64,000 nucleotides of DNA from Puniceicoccaceae bacterium (GCA_002729725.1 PBYS01000089.1:1-64000); one strand, 5' to 3'. Positions 8,649-17,857 are shown, counted from the first letter of the stretch. Numbers and translations: made by a program. Notes: generated from the letters alone by a model not told the origin.

Positions 8649-10886
8649 ATGAATTCATTGACACAGCTCGCAATGGGCAGCTCCCAGGATGCACTCTGGG
8701 CCCTCTGTTTCGCGGTCGGCGCCGGTTGCTTGCTTACGGTGCTCTCGCGCCGCTTACAATTGCCCACCATCGTCCTACTACTACTGGGGGGCTTTGCTCT
8801 AGGCCCGGAAGGTCTGGAGCTACTGGACCCCAATGCCTTGGGCGACTTACTGCCGATGATCGTCTCACTGGCAGTGGGATTGATCTTGTTCGAAGGCGCG
8901 CTCACGCTGGACTTAAAAGAGTTTAAAGAAACTTCAACCGTCATCAAGCGCCTGCTCACCGTGGGGGTGCTCATTACCTGGCTCGGCTCTGGTTTGACCG
9001 CCTATCTGGTCTTTGATACCTCACCGGCCTTTGCCCTGCTGATGGGCAGCTTGATTATCGTGACCGGGCCCACTGTGATCGTCCCCCTGCTGCGCCGGAT
9101 TCGGGTGCAACAGAAACTGGGTAGCATCCTCCACTGGGAAGGTGTGTTAATTGATACGATCGGAGTATTCACCGCGATTCTCTGTTTTGAATGGGTCGTG
9201 GAAGGCGGCGGCGCAGTCGCCATTCCGAGCTTCCTATTACGCGTGGCCAGTGGTGCCGCGATCGGCTTTATTGGCGGCTACTCCATCTACTGGATGATGA
9301 AAAAGCACTGGGTGCCGGATAACATCGCCAATGCCTTCGCACTCGCCAGCGCCATGCTGATCTTTGGGGCCACCGAACTCATTAAGCCAGAGGCCGGCCT
9401 ACTATCGGTCACGATTGCGGGCATGATTGTCGGCATCAAAAAACCACGCCAGTTACGTGAGATAAAAGCCTTCAAAGCGGAAATCGTCGATCTACTGATC
9501 GGCATGCTGTTTCTGCTATTAGTAGCGCGCCTGGAGCTCCAACAATTCATCGACTTCTTTACCATGGGAGGCGGCTGGGTCCTCTTTTCGGTGATCCTGA
9601 TCATCCGCCCGATCAGTATCGCAGCCTCGGCATGGGGCACACCGCTCAATATCCGAGAAAAAGCGCTGCTCAGCTGGGTGGCTCCGCGGGGCGTGGTCGC
9701 CGCCTCGATGGCCTCACTCTTCGCCTTGAGCCTCAGCCACAATGACAATCCGGTCGGTGATCCGGCCCTATTGGAATCATTCGTCTACTCAGTGATCTGC
9801 GCCACAGTGCTGATCCAAGGCTTGTCTGCAGGATTATTTGCTAAGATGCTGGGCCTCCAGCGCCCAGCTCCCAATGACTGGGTCATCATCGGTGCCCACC
9901 ATTTTGGACGCGAACTGGCGCGCAAACTGATGTGCCAGGATGAGCAACACGTATTGCTACTCGATACCAATGCCCGCAATATTGCACTCGCCCAAAAAGA
10001 AGGCCTGCCCGCCCTACTGCGGGATGGCATGGAAGCCGAGAAACTCTACGAAGAAGAACAAGCGCTCTTCGGCGCAGGTTACGTGCTCGCATTGACCGAT
10101 AACATCGAATTAAACCAAATCCTAATGCAACGCTGGGGTGAAGTGCTGGATAACGAAAAAGTCTTTGGCTGGATCCCATTGGACAGCCCCACCACCGAGG
10201 ATCAACTGACCGGACAGTCAGTATTTGGCGACCTATCACGCCCAGCCGTAATTGGCAGTGAACTACTACAGGGCGAAAGTAATTTCGAAACAGTGCTGTG
10301 GGAAGAAGGCAAAAGCCTCGCCTCCGGCGACTGGCACCCGCTCTTTATCCGACGTGGTAAACAACTCAAAGCCGTGCCCCACGACGCCAGCCTAAAAGAA
10401 ATTGTGAAAACAGAAGACGAAGTTATATGCCTGCGCCGCGCAGAGGGCTTTTTACTACGCGCCCTCCATAGTGGCGGCTTACTTAAACTCGAATGCAATA
10501 GCATCGAAAGCCTCTACCAACAATTGGCTTATATCGCGAACGAGCATGTGCCCGCGATCTCTGAAGAAAAGGTGCTGGAAGATCTCGCCGAACAAGGCCG
10601 CGTCTTCCCAGCATTCCTAGGCCATGGCATCGCGATCCCCCACGTCTATTGCGAAGACCTGGATTACCGCATTTGCTTTGTCGCTCAACTCAATCAAGGT
10701 CTCACGATTCCAGGCCAGAGCGAAGCGATCGATTTCGTCTTCTTTATCATCAGCCCCAAGGGCGATAGTGAGGGCCACCTCGCGACCTTGGCCGACATTG
10801 CTAAAAACTGCCGGACCGAACGTATGCGCACGCAAATCAAGAGTGCGGAATCCGTCGACGATGTGATCGTCGCCATCGGAGGTTAA
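8649..10886 (+). CDS. CPA1-type Na+/H+ antiporter fused to a TrkA-like domain and a PTS EIIA domain
   Basis: A 745-residue inner-membrane protein. Residues 1-400 form a run of hydrophobic helices typical of NhaP-type cation/proton exchangers (for example VGLILFEGALTLDL and SWVAPRGVVAASMASL). Residues about 410-530 look like a TrkA/RCK nucleotide-binding fold (VIIGAHHFGRELA, VLLLDTN). The last 145 residues match a nitrogen/fructose-type PTS EIIA domain, with the phosphorylatable His in GHGIAIPH near residue 665. The layout suggests ion exchange gated by nucleotide and by PTS phosphorylation state; that is inference. A strong hairpin follows the stop. Confidence 0.88.
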   Translation: MNSLTQLAMGSSQDALWALCFAVGAGCLLTVLSRRLQLPTIVLLLLGGFALGPEGLELLDPNALGDLLPMIVSLAVGLILFEGALTLDLKEFKETSTVIKRLLTVGVLITWLGSGLTAYLVFDTSPAFALLMGSLIIVTGPTVIVPLLRRIRVQQKLGSILHWEGVLIDTIGVFTAILCFEWVVEGGGAVAIPSFLLRVASGAAIGFIGGYSIYWMMKKHWVPDNIANAFALASAMLIFGATELIKPEAGLLSVTIAGMIVGIKKPRQLREIKAFKAEIVDLLIGMLFLLLVARLELQQFIDFFTMGGGWVLFSVILIIRPISIAASAWGTPLNIREKALLSWVAPRGVVAASMASLFALSLSHNDNPVGDPALLESFVYSVICATVLIQGLSAGLFAKMLGLQRPAPNDWVIIGAHHFGRELARKLMCQDEQHVLLLDTNARNIALAQKEGLPALLRDGMEAEKLYEEEQALFGAGYVLALTDNIELNQILMQRWGEVLDNEKVFGWIPLDSPTTEDQLTGQSVFGDLSRPAVIGSELLQGESNFETVLWEEGKSLASGDWHPLFIRRGKQLKAVPHDASLKEIVKTEDEVICLRRAEGFLLRALHSGGLLKLECNSIESLYQQLAYIANEHVPAISEEKVLEDLAEQGRVFPAFLGHGIAIPHVYCEDLDYRICFVAQLNQGLTIPGQSEAIDFVFFIISPKGDSEGHLATLADIAKNCRTERMRTQIKSAESVDDVIVAIGG

Positions 10887-10890
10887 ATTG

Positions 10891-10922
10891 AGAGGTCAGA
10901 AGCCCTCTGTCTTCTGACCTCT
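10891..10922. terminator. Hairpin between convergent genes, probable bidirectional terminator
   Basis: A perfect 12-bp stem (AGAGGTCAGAAG at 10891-10902 with CTTCTGACCTCT at 10911-10922) and an 8-base loop lie between the convergent antiporter and glnK genes. Neither side has a long T tract; the glnK direction has only a short CAATTT, so termination strength is uncertain. Confidence 0.7.
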
Positions 10923-10929
10923 GAAAAGC

Positions 10930-11286
<357 letters not shown>

Positions 11287-11302
11287 TTAAATACTTATGC
11301 GC

Positions 11303-12420
11303 TTATTCGAACTGGTAAGCAGTCTCACCGTGTTCAGATTGATCCAGACCAGTATGCTCGACTTCTACGCTCACACGCAAGCCTGTCGTGCACTTACAAA
11401 GCAGCACAATAATAAACGTAGCCACTGCAGACCAGAGGATCACTACGCCTAGCGCGGTGAGCTGAACGCCCAACTGCGGCAACATCTCGAAGTCGCCCAA
11501 GCCTCCGAAAGCTGGCAACCCAAAGACCACGACCAAGATCGTGCCCATAATTCCACCGACACCATGCACGGCAAACACGTCTAAAGAGTCATCAATCTTT
11601 AGTTTGTGCTTCACGATGCCACAGCCGAAGTAGCAAACGATCCCCGCGAGCACACCTAGGCATACCGCGCCCAATGGCCCCACATGCCCCGAAGCCGGGG
11701 TAATCGTCGCGAGGCCCGCCACCATACCAGTGACAATACCGACGAGCCCTGGCTTGCCGTTGACTTTCCACTCAATCGTCATCCAGGTCAAACTGGCCAC
11801 AGCCGCCGAAATGTGCGTAACGAGCATCGTCATCCCTGCATTGCCATTGGCAGCCAGTTGGCTGCCCGCATTAAAACCAAACCAGCCGACCCATAGCATG
11901 GACGCCCCGATCATCACCATCGCCGGGTGATGCGGGATATGCAGCTTCTTGGGAAAACCATCGCGGGGGCCCAGCATTTTCGCCAACAACAGTGCGGAGA
12001 TCCCGGCAGTCGCATGCACTACAATGCCACCAGCCAAATCGATCACGCCCATTTCTGCCAGCCAACCGCCCCCCCACACCCAGTAGGTCACGGGCGCATA
12101 GACCAGCCCCAGCCACAGCGCCGTGAAAAGTAAAATGGCGCTAAATTTCATACGTTCTACAAAGGACCCGACAATCAGCCCAGGCGTGATAATGGCAAAA
12201 GTCATTTGAAACATGATAAAAATCGTCTCCGGAAAGTCCTCCTGCATACTCGCAGTCGTAATCCCCTTCAATCCCAAGTGCTCCAGGCCTCCGATCCAGC
12301 CACATGTGCCAGGTGCGAAGGACAAGGTACAGTCTCGATAGAACTGAGATCCTGAGCCAATAACATTCCTGGCAGCAGTGCAGCCACCAAGAAAGCAAAC
12401 ATACACAATGTTTTCTTCAT
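11303..12420 (-). pseudogene. amtB: Ammonium transporter with TM1-TM2 region deleted and frameshifted
   Basis: A signal-peptide start is readable from the ATG ending at 12420 (MKKTLCMFAFLVAALLPGML, then LAQDLSS). After about 30 codons the frame is lost. A second frame resumes near 12325 with LSFAPGTCGWIGGLEHLGLK and runs through a normal AmtB body to the end: GLIVGSFVERMKFSA, the pore-region histidines (GIVVHATAGI, VFAVHGVGGIMG) and VEVEHTGLDQSEHGETAY. What is missing corresponds to the first two membrane helices, including the LALFYGG block, roughly 60 residues. The longest open frame over this span begins upstream with a non-AmtB N-terminus and is not a credible channel. The deletion could be real or an assembly error. 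Confidence 0.8.
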
Positions 12421-12574
12421 AATGAGGAGTTGTTTTTTCAATAAGACAGGCGCAACGGCCTGAGGGGGCCGGAAGCAAACCGAAGCCACTGCCCCGCGAC
12501 AAGCCATTTCTCTAAATGCTAAAAGCAGAGGATTACCATCGACAGAATAGAACAGTGACTCATTTTCAGCCGCA

Positions 12575-13765
12575 ATGACTCACACCACTGAAGACGCGCT
12601 CAAAGCGATCATATACGACCTGGAACAACGCCTGGAAATCGCCCTATTGAGTGCGAATCAAGTGTGGTGGGAGTGGGACATTCCCACTGGAATCTTAAAG
12701 ACGCATGCTGTCAAAGACTGTATCCTAGGCTACAATCTGGGCAAAATCAGGCACCATTTAGACTTCTGGATGGACGCCCTGCCCCCCGAGGAACGCGAAC
12801 CCGTCTGGGAGAGCTTACAAGCGCACCTGCGCGGAGAAACAGAAATGTGGGTCATGGAGCACCAGTATCGCGATCCGCATGGCGAATACAAATGGGTGTT
12901 GGAGGCTGGCAGGCTGATCTCTCATAACGAGGATGGCAGCCCCCTACGCATGGTCGGCATCACGCAAAATATCCACGAAAAAAAGCTGCAAGAACAAGAA
13001 CTCAAGCAGGCCAACGAGCAATTAGCCGAAGCCCTCAAATTCAAAGATGTCGTGCTCGCCACCGCTTCGCACGATGTGCTCAACGCGCTGACCTCAGCTT
13101 GGACGATGACTCAATTACTCAAAGACAGAAGCGAACACCAAACAGAGGAGTTTGAGCTGATCGAAAGCTCTATCGCCCAGTCCCGTAAGCTGATTTCAAA
13201 CATCTATGAGTTTTCGCAAAGTAACTTACTCGAACTCAAGTCCAACGAAGTCGATATCACAGCCATCATTCGCGACAGCCAAGAGTTCCACGCCCCACTG
13301 GCCAAAAATAAGCAGCTAGACCTCAATGTCAGCACCTTAGCGCGCAACCACGCATTCACCGACGCCTTAGCCCTGCGACGCATACTCGACAATCTGCTCG
13401 GCAACGCGATTAAATTCACCGATAGCGGCTACGTCGCCATCAGCGACATCAGCAACGAACAAGAACTGATCATCGAGGTCAAAGACTCCGGTTGCGGCAT
13501 TCCCGAGGAGCAAGCGCATCTACTGTTCGCCCCGTTCAAGAAACTACATTCCAGTAGCGAAGGCTCGGGCTTAGGCATGAGCATCTGCCGCGATCTAGCC
13601 AACAAACTATCCGGTCAGATCAGCTACGCCCCCAACACTCCGCAAGGGACCATCTTCAAATTAACTCTCCCCCGCACACAACCTGAGAAAGGCCAATCAA
13701 GCCCACTGACTCAAAAAGCATCGAGCCCAAAGACGCTCCAAGAAGTGCGCCAAAGCGACCTCTAA
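12575..13765 (+). CDS. PAS-domain sensor histidine kinase
   Basis: A 396-residue probable cytoplasmic sensor kinase with no obvious membrane helix. An N-terminal PAS fold (about residues 15-140, ending in the PAC-like stretch GSPLRMVGITQNIHEKK) leads through a coiled coil into a HisKA segment with the phosphoacceptor His in ASHDVLNALTS. The HATPase domain shows LDNLLGNAIKFT (N box), DSGCGIP (G1), FAPF and GSGLGMSICRD (G2). It is divergent from amtB-glnK, so a nitrogen-related signal is possible but not shown. Its stop codon overlaps that of the convergent nadR. No response regulator is adjacent. Confidence 0.88.
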   Translation: MTHTTEDALKAIIYDLEQRLEIALLSANQVWWEWDIPTGILKTHAVKDCILGYNLGKIRHHLDFWMDALPPEEREPVWESLQAHLRGETEMWVMEHQYRDPHGEYKWVLEAGRLISHNEDGSPLRMVGITQNIHEKKLQEQELKQANEQLAEALKFKDVVLATASHDVLNALTSAWTMTQLLKDRSEHQTEEFELIESSIAQSRKLISNIYEFSQSNLLELKSNEVDITAIIRDSQEFHAPLAKNKQLDLNVSTLARNHAFTDALALRRILDNLLGNAIKFTDSGYVAISDISNEQELIIEVKDSGCGIPEEQAHLLFAPFKKLHSSSEGSGLGMSICRDLANKLSGQISYAPNTPQGTIFKLTLPRTQPEKGQSSPLTQKASSPKTLQEVRQSDL

Positions 13766-14832
13766 GTGTCTGCATCAACAAATACCGCATCACATAAGAC
13801 TGACTCAATATCCCGCAGCCGATTGTCAATAGTGCCATATAATCTAATAAATGGAATCTCGCGCAACTTGAGCTCCCTAAGATACCAAGCATGTTGAAGG
13901 CGCCTAAAGGCATCATCCCGACGTGTGCCATCCTGAACGAAATCAAAATCTGGTTCACAAAGAAAGACATACTCGTATGTGCGCTTCGCTAAATCTTCTA
14001 AAGCTGGATCCACTTCACCAAACATCTCATGGCTATAGAAAAGCGTAGTGAGCGGTGAGGTATCACAGAAGAGATAGCGATTCGCCATCAGACAGGCTTG
14101 CTCCTCCTGTTGAACTTGAACCTGAGCGATCTTCAACATGTCGGGCTCATGTAAAACACCACCTTGAGCATCCCATAGCGCACGACCATACTCTGCAACA
14201 AATTCTGTTTCAAAAAGTTGCGCCGCTAAACGTGACAGTTGGCTCTTCCCGGTCGACTCACCTCCCAGGAAACATACTTTATCCACAAAATCACGATAGA
14301 CTTCTCCACTAAGGTATTGGCGATTCCCATGCGGATCAGATCGTATTTCGGTACCGGAAATTGGCAGAAGCAAACGCTCTGGATCTTCGCAGACATTAAC
14401 TACTTTGATTTCCCGATGATAGTATTCACTGAAAGCTTCAGATAAATAGAGAGCAAAGCCAGCACCGTATTCTTCGCTACTGAACACCGCATCCACCGCA
14501 GTTTGAAAATGCATCAAACATAGTTCGGCACAAAGTTTTCGATGCACTTCAGCGGAAGCACAGTTACTCGGCAAACAAGGCCAGTCCTCAGAGTTCACAA
14601 AATCAGAAAGGTTAGAATCATCAAGGACGACAGATCTCACTTCCGGAAAGCGCAGGTTCAACCATCGCTCACGTTGCTCGCGTTCGCATTTTGAAAATTC
14701 AGGTTTTGAGTATGAAATCAAATATACAGTTTCGCACTGCGCAATCGCTTGATTGATCAGCTGTTCATGCCCCAAATGTAAAGGGGAAAACTTACCGACA
14801 ATTAGCCCACTCGAATAACGAAAGCTCATCAT
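13762..14832 (-). CDS. nadR: NadR: NMN adenylyltransferase / ribosylnicotinamide kinase
   Basis: Phosphorylates nicotinamide riboside and adenylates NMN to NAD. The N-terminal nucleotidyltransferase has GKFSPLHLGH (the HxGH-type motif) and SGTEIR; the C-terminal kinase has Walker A GGESTGKS and the DTSPLTT motif. No helix-turn-helix repressor domain precedes them, unlike enteric NadR. I chose the ATG ending at 14832 because it overlaps the pnuC stop as ATGA, and the residues encoded upstream of it do not look like family sequence. It is the last gene of the pncA-to-nadR operon, and PnuC supplies its substrate. Confidence 0.9.
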   Translation of the reverse strand: MMSFRYSSGLIVGKFSPLHLGHEQLINQAIAQCETVYLISYSKPEFSKCEREQRERWLNLRFPEVRSVVLDDSNLSDFVNSEDWPCLPSNCASAEVHRKLCAELCLMHFQTAVDAVFSSEEYGAGFALYLSEAFSEYYHREIKVVNVCEDPERLLLPISGTEIRSDPHGNRQYLSGEVYRDFVDKVCFLGGESTGKSQLSRLAAQLFETEFVAEYGRALWDAQGGVLHEPDMLKIAQVQVQQEEQACLMANRYLFCDTSPLTTLFYSHEMFGEVDPALEDLAKRTYEYVFLCEPDFDFVQDGTRRDDAFRRLQHAWYLRELKLREIPFIRLYGTIDNRLRDIESVLCDAVFVDADT

Positions 14833-15380
14833 AAAAGCTCCCGCTTCCAACGGCGTAAACCAATGCATGCATTCACTAAAAACGCGGCATACAAAAAGGA
14901 TGTCAGATACAAACCACGCGACGCAAACAATGGCACTGCGATCAAATCCACCACAATCCAACACCACCAAGTCTCGATACGTCGTTGCATCAAAAGCAAT
15001 TGCCCCAAAACGCTAAAAGCGAGCACCGAGGAATCTAGAAACGGGGCAAAGGCATCCGTGTAAACGTGCAAAAGATAACCATAAAATAATGTAACGATCA
15101 CACACACAAATACCATCCCACAAAGCAGGTCGAGACCAGATCGTCGAATTGGCGTAGGCTCACCGTCCAATCCACGGCTCCACCGCAACCATCCCAAAAC
15201 GCAGGTGACTATAAAAAATATTTGCAAGGTCGTATCTGCATACAATTGCGCGTTAAAGAAGAGAATACCAAACAAAACACACCCAATGATGCCCGTCCAC
15301 CAGGTATGGATACTATTCCGTGCCGCAAGCACGACGGAGGTCGCATTGATTGCATTCGCGATTACTTCAAATTGAGTCAT
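14829..15380 (-). CDS. pnuC: Nicotinamide riboside transporter PnuC
   Basis: A 183-residue integral membrane protein of the PnuC family that takes up nicotinamide riboside, which NadR then traps by phosphorylation. It has about seven hydrophobic helices and family-like stretches such as NSIHTWWTGIIGCVLFGILF near the N-terminus and the TWWCWIVVDLIAVPLF block near residue 140. It overlaps nadR by four bases (ATGA) and is preceded by the remnant of an ADP-ribosylglycohydrolase. Confidence 0.93.
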   Translation of the reverse strand: MTQFEVIANAINATSVVLAARNSIHTWWTGIIGCVLFGILFFNAQLYADTTLQIFFIVTCVLGWLRWSRGLDGEPTPIRRSGLDLLCGMVFVCVIVTLFYGYLLHVYTDAFAPFLDSSVLAFSVLGQLLLMQRRIETWWCWIVVDLIAVPLFASRGLYLTSFLYAAFLVNACIGLRRWKRELL

Positions 15381-15579
15381 GAAAATAGGGCTCTAATTGG
15401 TGAGTATGCTCCGTATCATCACTCAACATACCTTTGCCGCAGACAAAGCGGTGCTTCCAGTTGTCATGCCATCCCAACTTCTTAATCGTAAGCGGTGAAA
15501 TACCTTCGGCAGGCAAGCCGAGCGAATCCCCCACTGCCGTGCCCCAAACTAAGCCGACAACCTCGTCATGCTTTCTCAT
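15367..15579 (-). pseudogene. N-terminal remnant of a second ADP-ribosylglycohydrolase
   Basis: The first 60 residues are a clear ADP-ribosylglycohydrolase start: VGLVWGTAVGDSLGLPAEG, then GKGMLSDDTEHT, which holds the first metal-binding SDDT motif. Directly after DDTEHT the frame runs into sequence that overlaps the start of pnuC and stops at 15367. Family members are about 250-330 residues, so some 200 or more residues, including the C-terminal metal-site motif, are missing. Its ATG overlaps the stop of the preceding ADP-ribosylglycohydrolase as ATGA, showing that it was once a coupled operon gene. A truncated protein could still be made but would lack half of the active site. Confidence 0.75.
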
Positions 15580-16493
15580 TTTGTACGCGTCTCAATTAGC
15601 CCTGCGATCAACGACTCAATCAAATCTGATTTAGCAATCCGCGCCAGCCAATCAGGAGGAATCCCTGCTGCACCATAATAAGCTCCCGCAATCTGTCCGC
15701 AGACTGCAGCAGTCGTATCGGCATCGTCCCCCAAATTAGCCGCACAAAGCACCGCCTCACGGAAACTAGTTGTCTGATAGAAGCACCAAAGTGCAGCTTC
15801 CAAACAATCGACGACATAGCCACTCCCACGTATTTCACTGGACAATTTATCTCTATAATCTCCTCGGGCAATCGACTCAATTTTAGCGGGTAACTGAACT
15901 TTAATATCCTTTGATAAATATTCACCCAATAAAATTTCTTCCTTGGAAACTCCACGAATCGCTTTGTGCAAGATCGCACCCAAGAACTGACAGGCCCCGA
16001 TACATTCATCCGCACCATGCGTCGTCCGCGAGCTCTCTGCAGCATAAAAAACAACCTCCTCCAATTTCGAGTAGAACATCGAAATCGGAGCTAAACGCAT
16101 AATCGATCCATTTCCCGCAGAAAATTCATCTTTAGAACCTGCAAATGGATGACCTGAAAAACGATAGGCTCGAAGGGCAGATTGCACAGTCCCACCGATA
16201 TCAAAGCAAGTGCCATTGGAGGAGAGGTAGCCCTCTTGGTGCCAGCGACAATAACGCTCCATCTGATCCTCGGCATCAAAGCCATTACAATCAACCAAAC
16301 TAGAGCCCAGACACAATGCCATCGATGTATCATCCGTCCACTCGCCTGGCTGAAGATCAAAGGGACCACGCCCCAGCATATCCGTTAACGGCTCAAAAGT
16401 CCCACGAGCTTGAAATTCCACGGTCGTGCCAACCGCATCGCCGCAAGCGAGGCCGAATAGACAACCATAAAGTCGATCATTCAATGCATTCAT
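15576..16493 (-). CDS. ADP-ribosylglycohydrolase family protein
   Basis: Family enzymes (DraG/ARH type) remove ADP-ribose from proteins or cleave related N- or O-glycosidic ADP-ribose bonds using two Mg ions. Visible metal-site motifs are WTDDTSMALCL near the N-terminus, NGSIMRLAP in the middle and GDDADTTAAVCGQIAGAYYG near the C-terminus. I place the start at the ATG ending at 16493 (MNALNDRLYGCLFGLACGD): longer versions overlap the upstream Nudix gene and add non-family sequence. In this NAD operon it may release ADP-ribose, a molecule known to act on NrtR regulators; the substrate here is not known. Confidence 0.88.
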   Translation of the reverse strand: MNALNDRLYGCLFGLACGDAVGTTVEFQARGTFEPLTDMLGRGPFDLQPGEWTDDTSMALCLGSSLVDCNGFDAEDQMERYCRWHQEGYLSSNGTCFDIGGTVQSALRAYRFSGHPFAGSKDEFSAGNGSIMRLAPISMFYSKLEEVVFYAAESSRTTHGADECIGACQFLGAILHKAIRGVSKEEILLGEYLSKDIKVQLPAKIESIARGDYRDKLSSEIRGSGYVVDCLEAALWCFYQTTSFREAVLCAANLGDDADTTAAVCGQIAGAYYGAAGIPPDWLARIAKSDLIESLIAGLIETRTK

Positions 16494-16506
16494 TTTGAGT
16501 TTCTCG

Positions 16507-17079
16507 CTAAATAGGAAATTTATTTGCTTGTAAGTATTGATAGCAAAGTGGCCATGTACGGCCACAGAACGCTGGCTCCTCGGACATCAATTCGCGCAAG
16601 CCTTCAATCGTAACAGGCACCAGTTCGATCTCTTCAGAAGCCTCCAAAGCCGCGGGGCCACGATACTCCGCTTCCACAAATATAAATTGAAAGCATTCAT
16701 CCGTCAGTCCAGCGGATGGAAACAAGGTCGGCCGGCTCTTATCTAAAACAGCAGTCACCGCATAGCCCGTCTCTTCTAAGAGCTCACGCTCTGCGATGGA
16801 CTCAGCCGTTTCGCCTGGATCCACCAGACCAGCTGGCAAGGCAATCATGGTTTGGTTGATGGGCATTCGATATTCCCGAACCAGCAAAAGACGCGTGCCT
16901 TCCGCATGCTTCACAAACGGAACAATCACCACCGCATCCGGCGCCACAATCGCAGCCTCAAAATCATCACGACGACTACAATAAGTCCATTTTTTGACGC
17001 GTCCTTTGATCGCAGCCTCTGCCTCCACTAGCTTAAGCCATTTCGTGTCACTTAGTACCGTATGTTTAATTGCTTTCAT
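16507..17079 (-). CDS. Nudix hydrolase, likely ADP-ribose pyrophosphatase
   Basis: A 190-residue Nudix enzyme expected to cut ADP-ribose to AMP and ribose 5-phosphate. It has a complete Nudix box (G-x5-E-x7-REUXEE-x-GU) reading GLVDPGETAESIAERELLEE followed by TGY, and the preceding VREYRMPINQTMIALPAG typical of the ADP-ribose subgroup. The ATG ending at 17079 is preferred over an in-frame TTG nine bases upstream. It follows pncA by five bases. Co-transcription with ADP-ribosylglycohydrolases and NAD salvage genes supports ADP-ribose as substrate. Confidence 0.87.
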   Translation of the reverse strand: MKAIKHTVLSDTKWLKLVEAEAAIKGRVKKWTYCSRRDDFEAAIVAPDAVVIVPFVKHAEGTRLLLVREYRMPINQTMIALPAGLVDPGETAESIAERELLEETGYAVTAVLDKSRPTLFPSAGLTDECFQFIFVEAEYRGPAALEASEEIELVPVTIEGLRELMSEEPAFCGRTWPLCYQYLQANKFPI

Positions 17080-17084
17080 AATAA

Positions 17085-17639
17085 TCAAGCGATAATTTCC
17101 ACGCCGGCAGTTTGCATTTCATTAATGGCATTCGCAACATCGCCTGGATTCACCTCCACCCCACGACAAGCATCCAGCAAGACACGTGTCTTCAAGCCCG
17201 CTCCTTCAACGGCATCAATCGCAGTCGCCTTAACGCAGTAATCGGTCGCGATCCCTACGATATCAACCTGATCAATCCCACGCGTCTGCAACAGTTCCGC
17301 CAGTCCATTACTGGCTCCATTTTCATTGTAAAAACCGCTGTAGCTATCCACATCCACATCGAAGCCCTTGCGAATCACGGCATGTACATTGGCCAGATCC
17401 AATCCGGCGTGTAATTCCGCCCCCAAAGTCCCAGCGACACAGTGGGCAGGCCAAGTGGCAAAAGAGACATGCGCCTGCTGATGCCAGTCCTGCGTCGCCA
17501 CGACGAGCGCATAGTCCTCGCTGCGAGCCAACTGGTTCACCCGCGGCAAGATTTCATCCCCACCCGTAACTCCCAGCGCGCCCCCCGGTAAAAAGTCGTT
17601 GTTTAAATCAACAATGATGAGTGCTGTTTTAGCTTCCAT
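17085..17639 (-). CDS. pncA: Nicotinamidase
   Basis: Hydrolyses nicotinamide to nicotinate for NAD salvage through PncB. A 184-residue isochorismatase-fold protein with all expected residues: catalytic Asp in IIVDLNNDF, metal-binding Asp/His in TQDWHQQAHVSF, Lys in VIRKGFD and the nucleophilic Cys in IATDYCVKATA. I use the ATG ending at 17639 (MEAKTALIIVD); the longer frame adds residues encoded inside a predicted NrtR operator. It is the first gene of the operon that runs to nadR. Confidence 0.94.
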   Translation of the reverse strand: MEAKTALIIVDLNNDFLPGGALGVTGGDEILPRVNQLARSEDYALVVATQDWHQQAHVSFATWPAHCVAGTLGAELHAGLDLANVHAVIRKGFDVDVDSYSGFYNENGASNGLAELLQTRGIDQVDIVGIATDYCVKATAIDAVEGAGLKTRVLLDACRGVEVNPGDVANAINEMQTAGVEIIA

Positions 17640-17643
17640 AGTT

Positions 17644-17664
17644 AAAGTGTATAACTTACACATT
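17644..17664. promoter_or_regulatory. Predicted NrtR operator next to the pncA start
   Basis: AAAGTGTA-N5-TACACATT, a 21-bp imperfect palindrome with one mismatched pair between arms. It lies five bases upstream of the pncA ATG and shares the AGTGTA/TACACT core with the sites at 17682 and 19740. NrtR regulators are known to bind 21-bp palindromes; assignment to the nrtR product in this window is inference. Confidence 0.6.
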
Positions 17665-17681
17665 AATCCACAGTCAAGGAC

Positions 17682-17702
17682 TAAGTGTATTTATCACACT
17701 TA
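17682..17702. promoter_or_regulatory. Predicted NrtR operator upstream of the pncA operon
   Basis: TAAGTGTA-N5-CACACTTA, a 21-bp palindrome with one mismatched pair, 43 bases upstream of the pncA ATG. It has the same arm sequence as the site in front of pncB and, together with the site at 17644, would let a repressor cover the promoter twice. Confidence 0.65.
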
Positions 17703-17746
17703 ATAACTCAGATCGATCAAAATGGAAAACCAAGAAGACTTCAGCC

Positions 17747-17776
17747 GCCGAACTGAGGTTCGGCACCAAACCTCAG
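17747..17776. terminator. Overlapping hairpins after nrtR, possible terminator
   Basis: Two mutually exclusive stems can form: GCCGAAC/GTTCGGC (17747-17764, loop TGAG) and CTGAGGTT/AACCTCAG (17753-17776). They lie between the 3' end of nrtR and the pncA operators, where a terminator is expected. No T tract follows, so the role is uncertain. I see no gene in 17703-17857. Confidence 0.3.
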
Positions 17777-17857
17777 CCCTGACAACACAGTGCCGATGGC
17801 TAAAGCGCATCGCTCCGGCTCACACTCAGCCAAAGGGTGCGCTTCAATGCACTCCGT

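Noticed and set aside
12440..12500. Possible sigma-54 promoter (TGGC...TTGC) upstream of amtB on the minus strand
   Set aside because: The spacing between the GG and GC elements is one base short of the strict requirement, and no NtrC-type site pair is evident.
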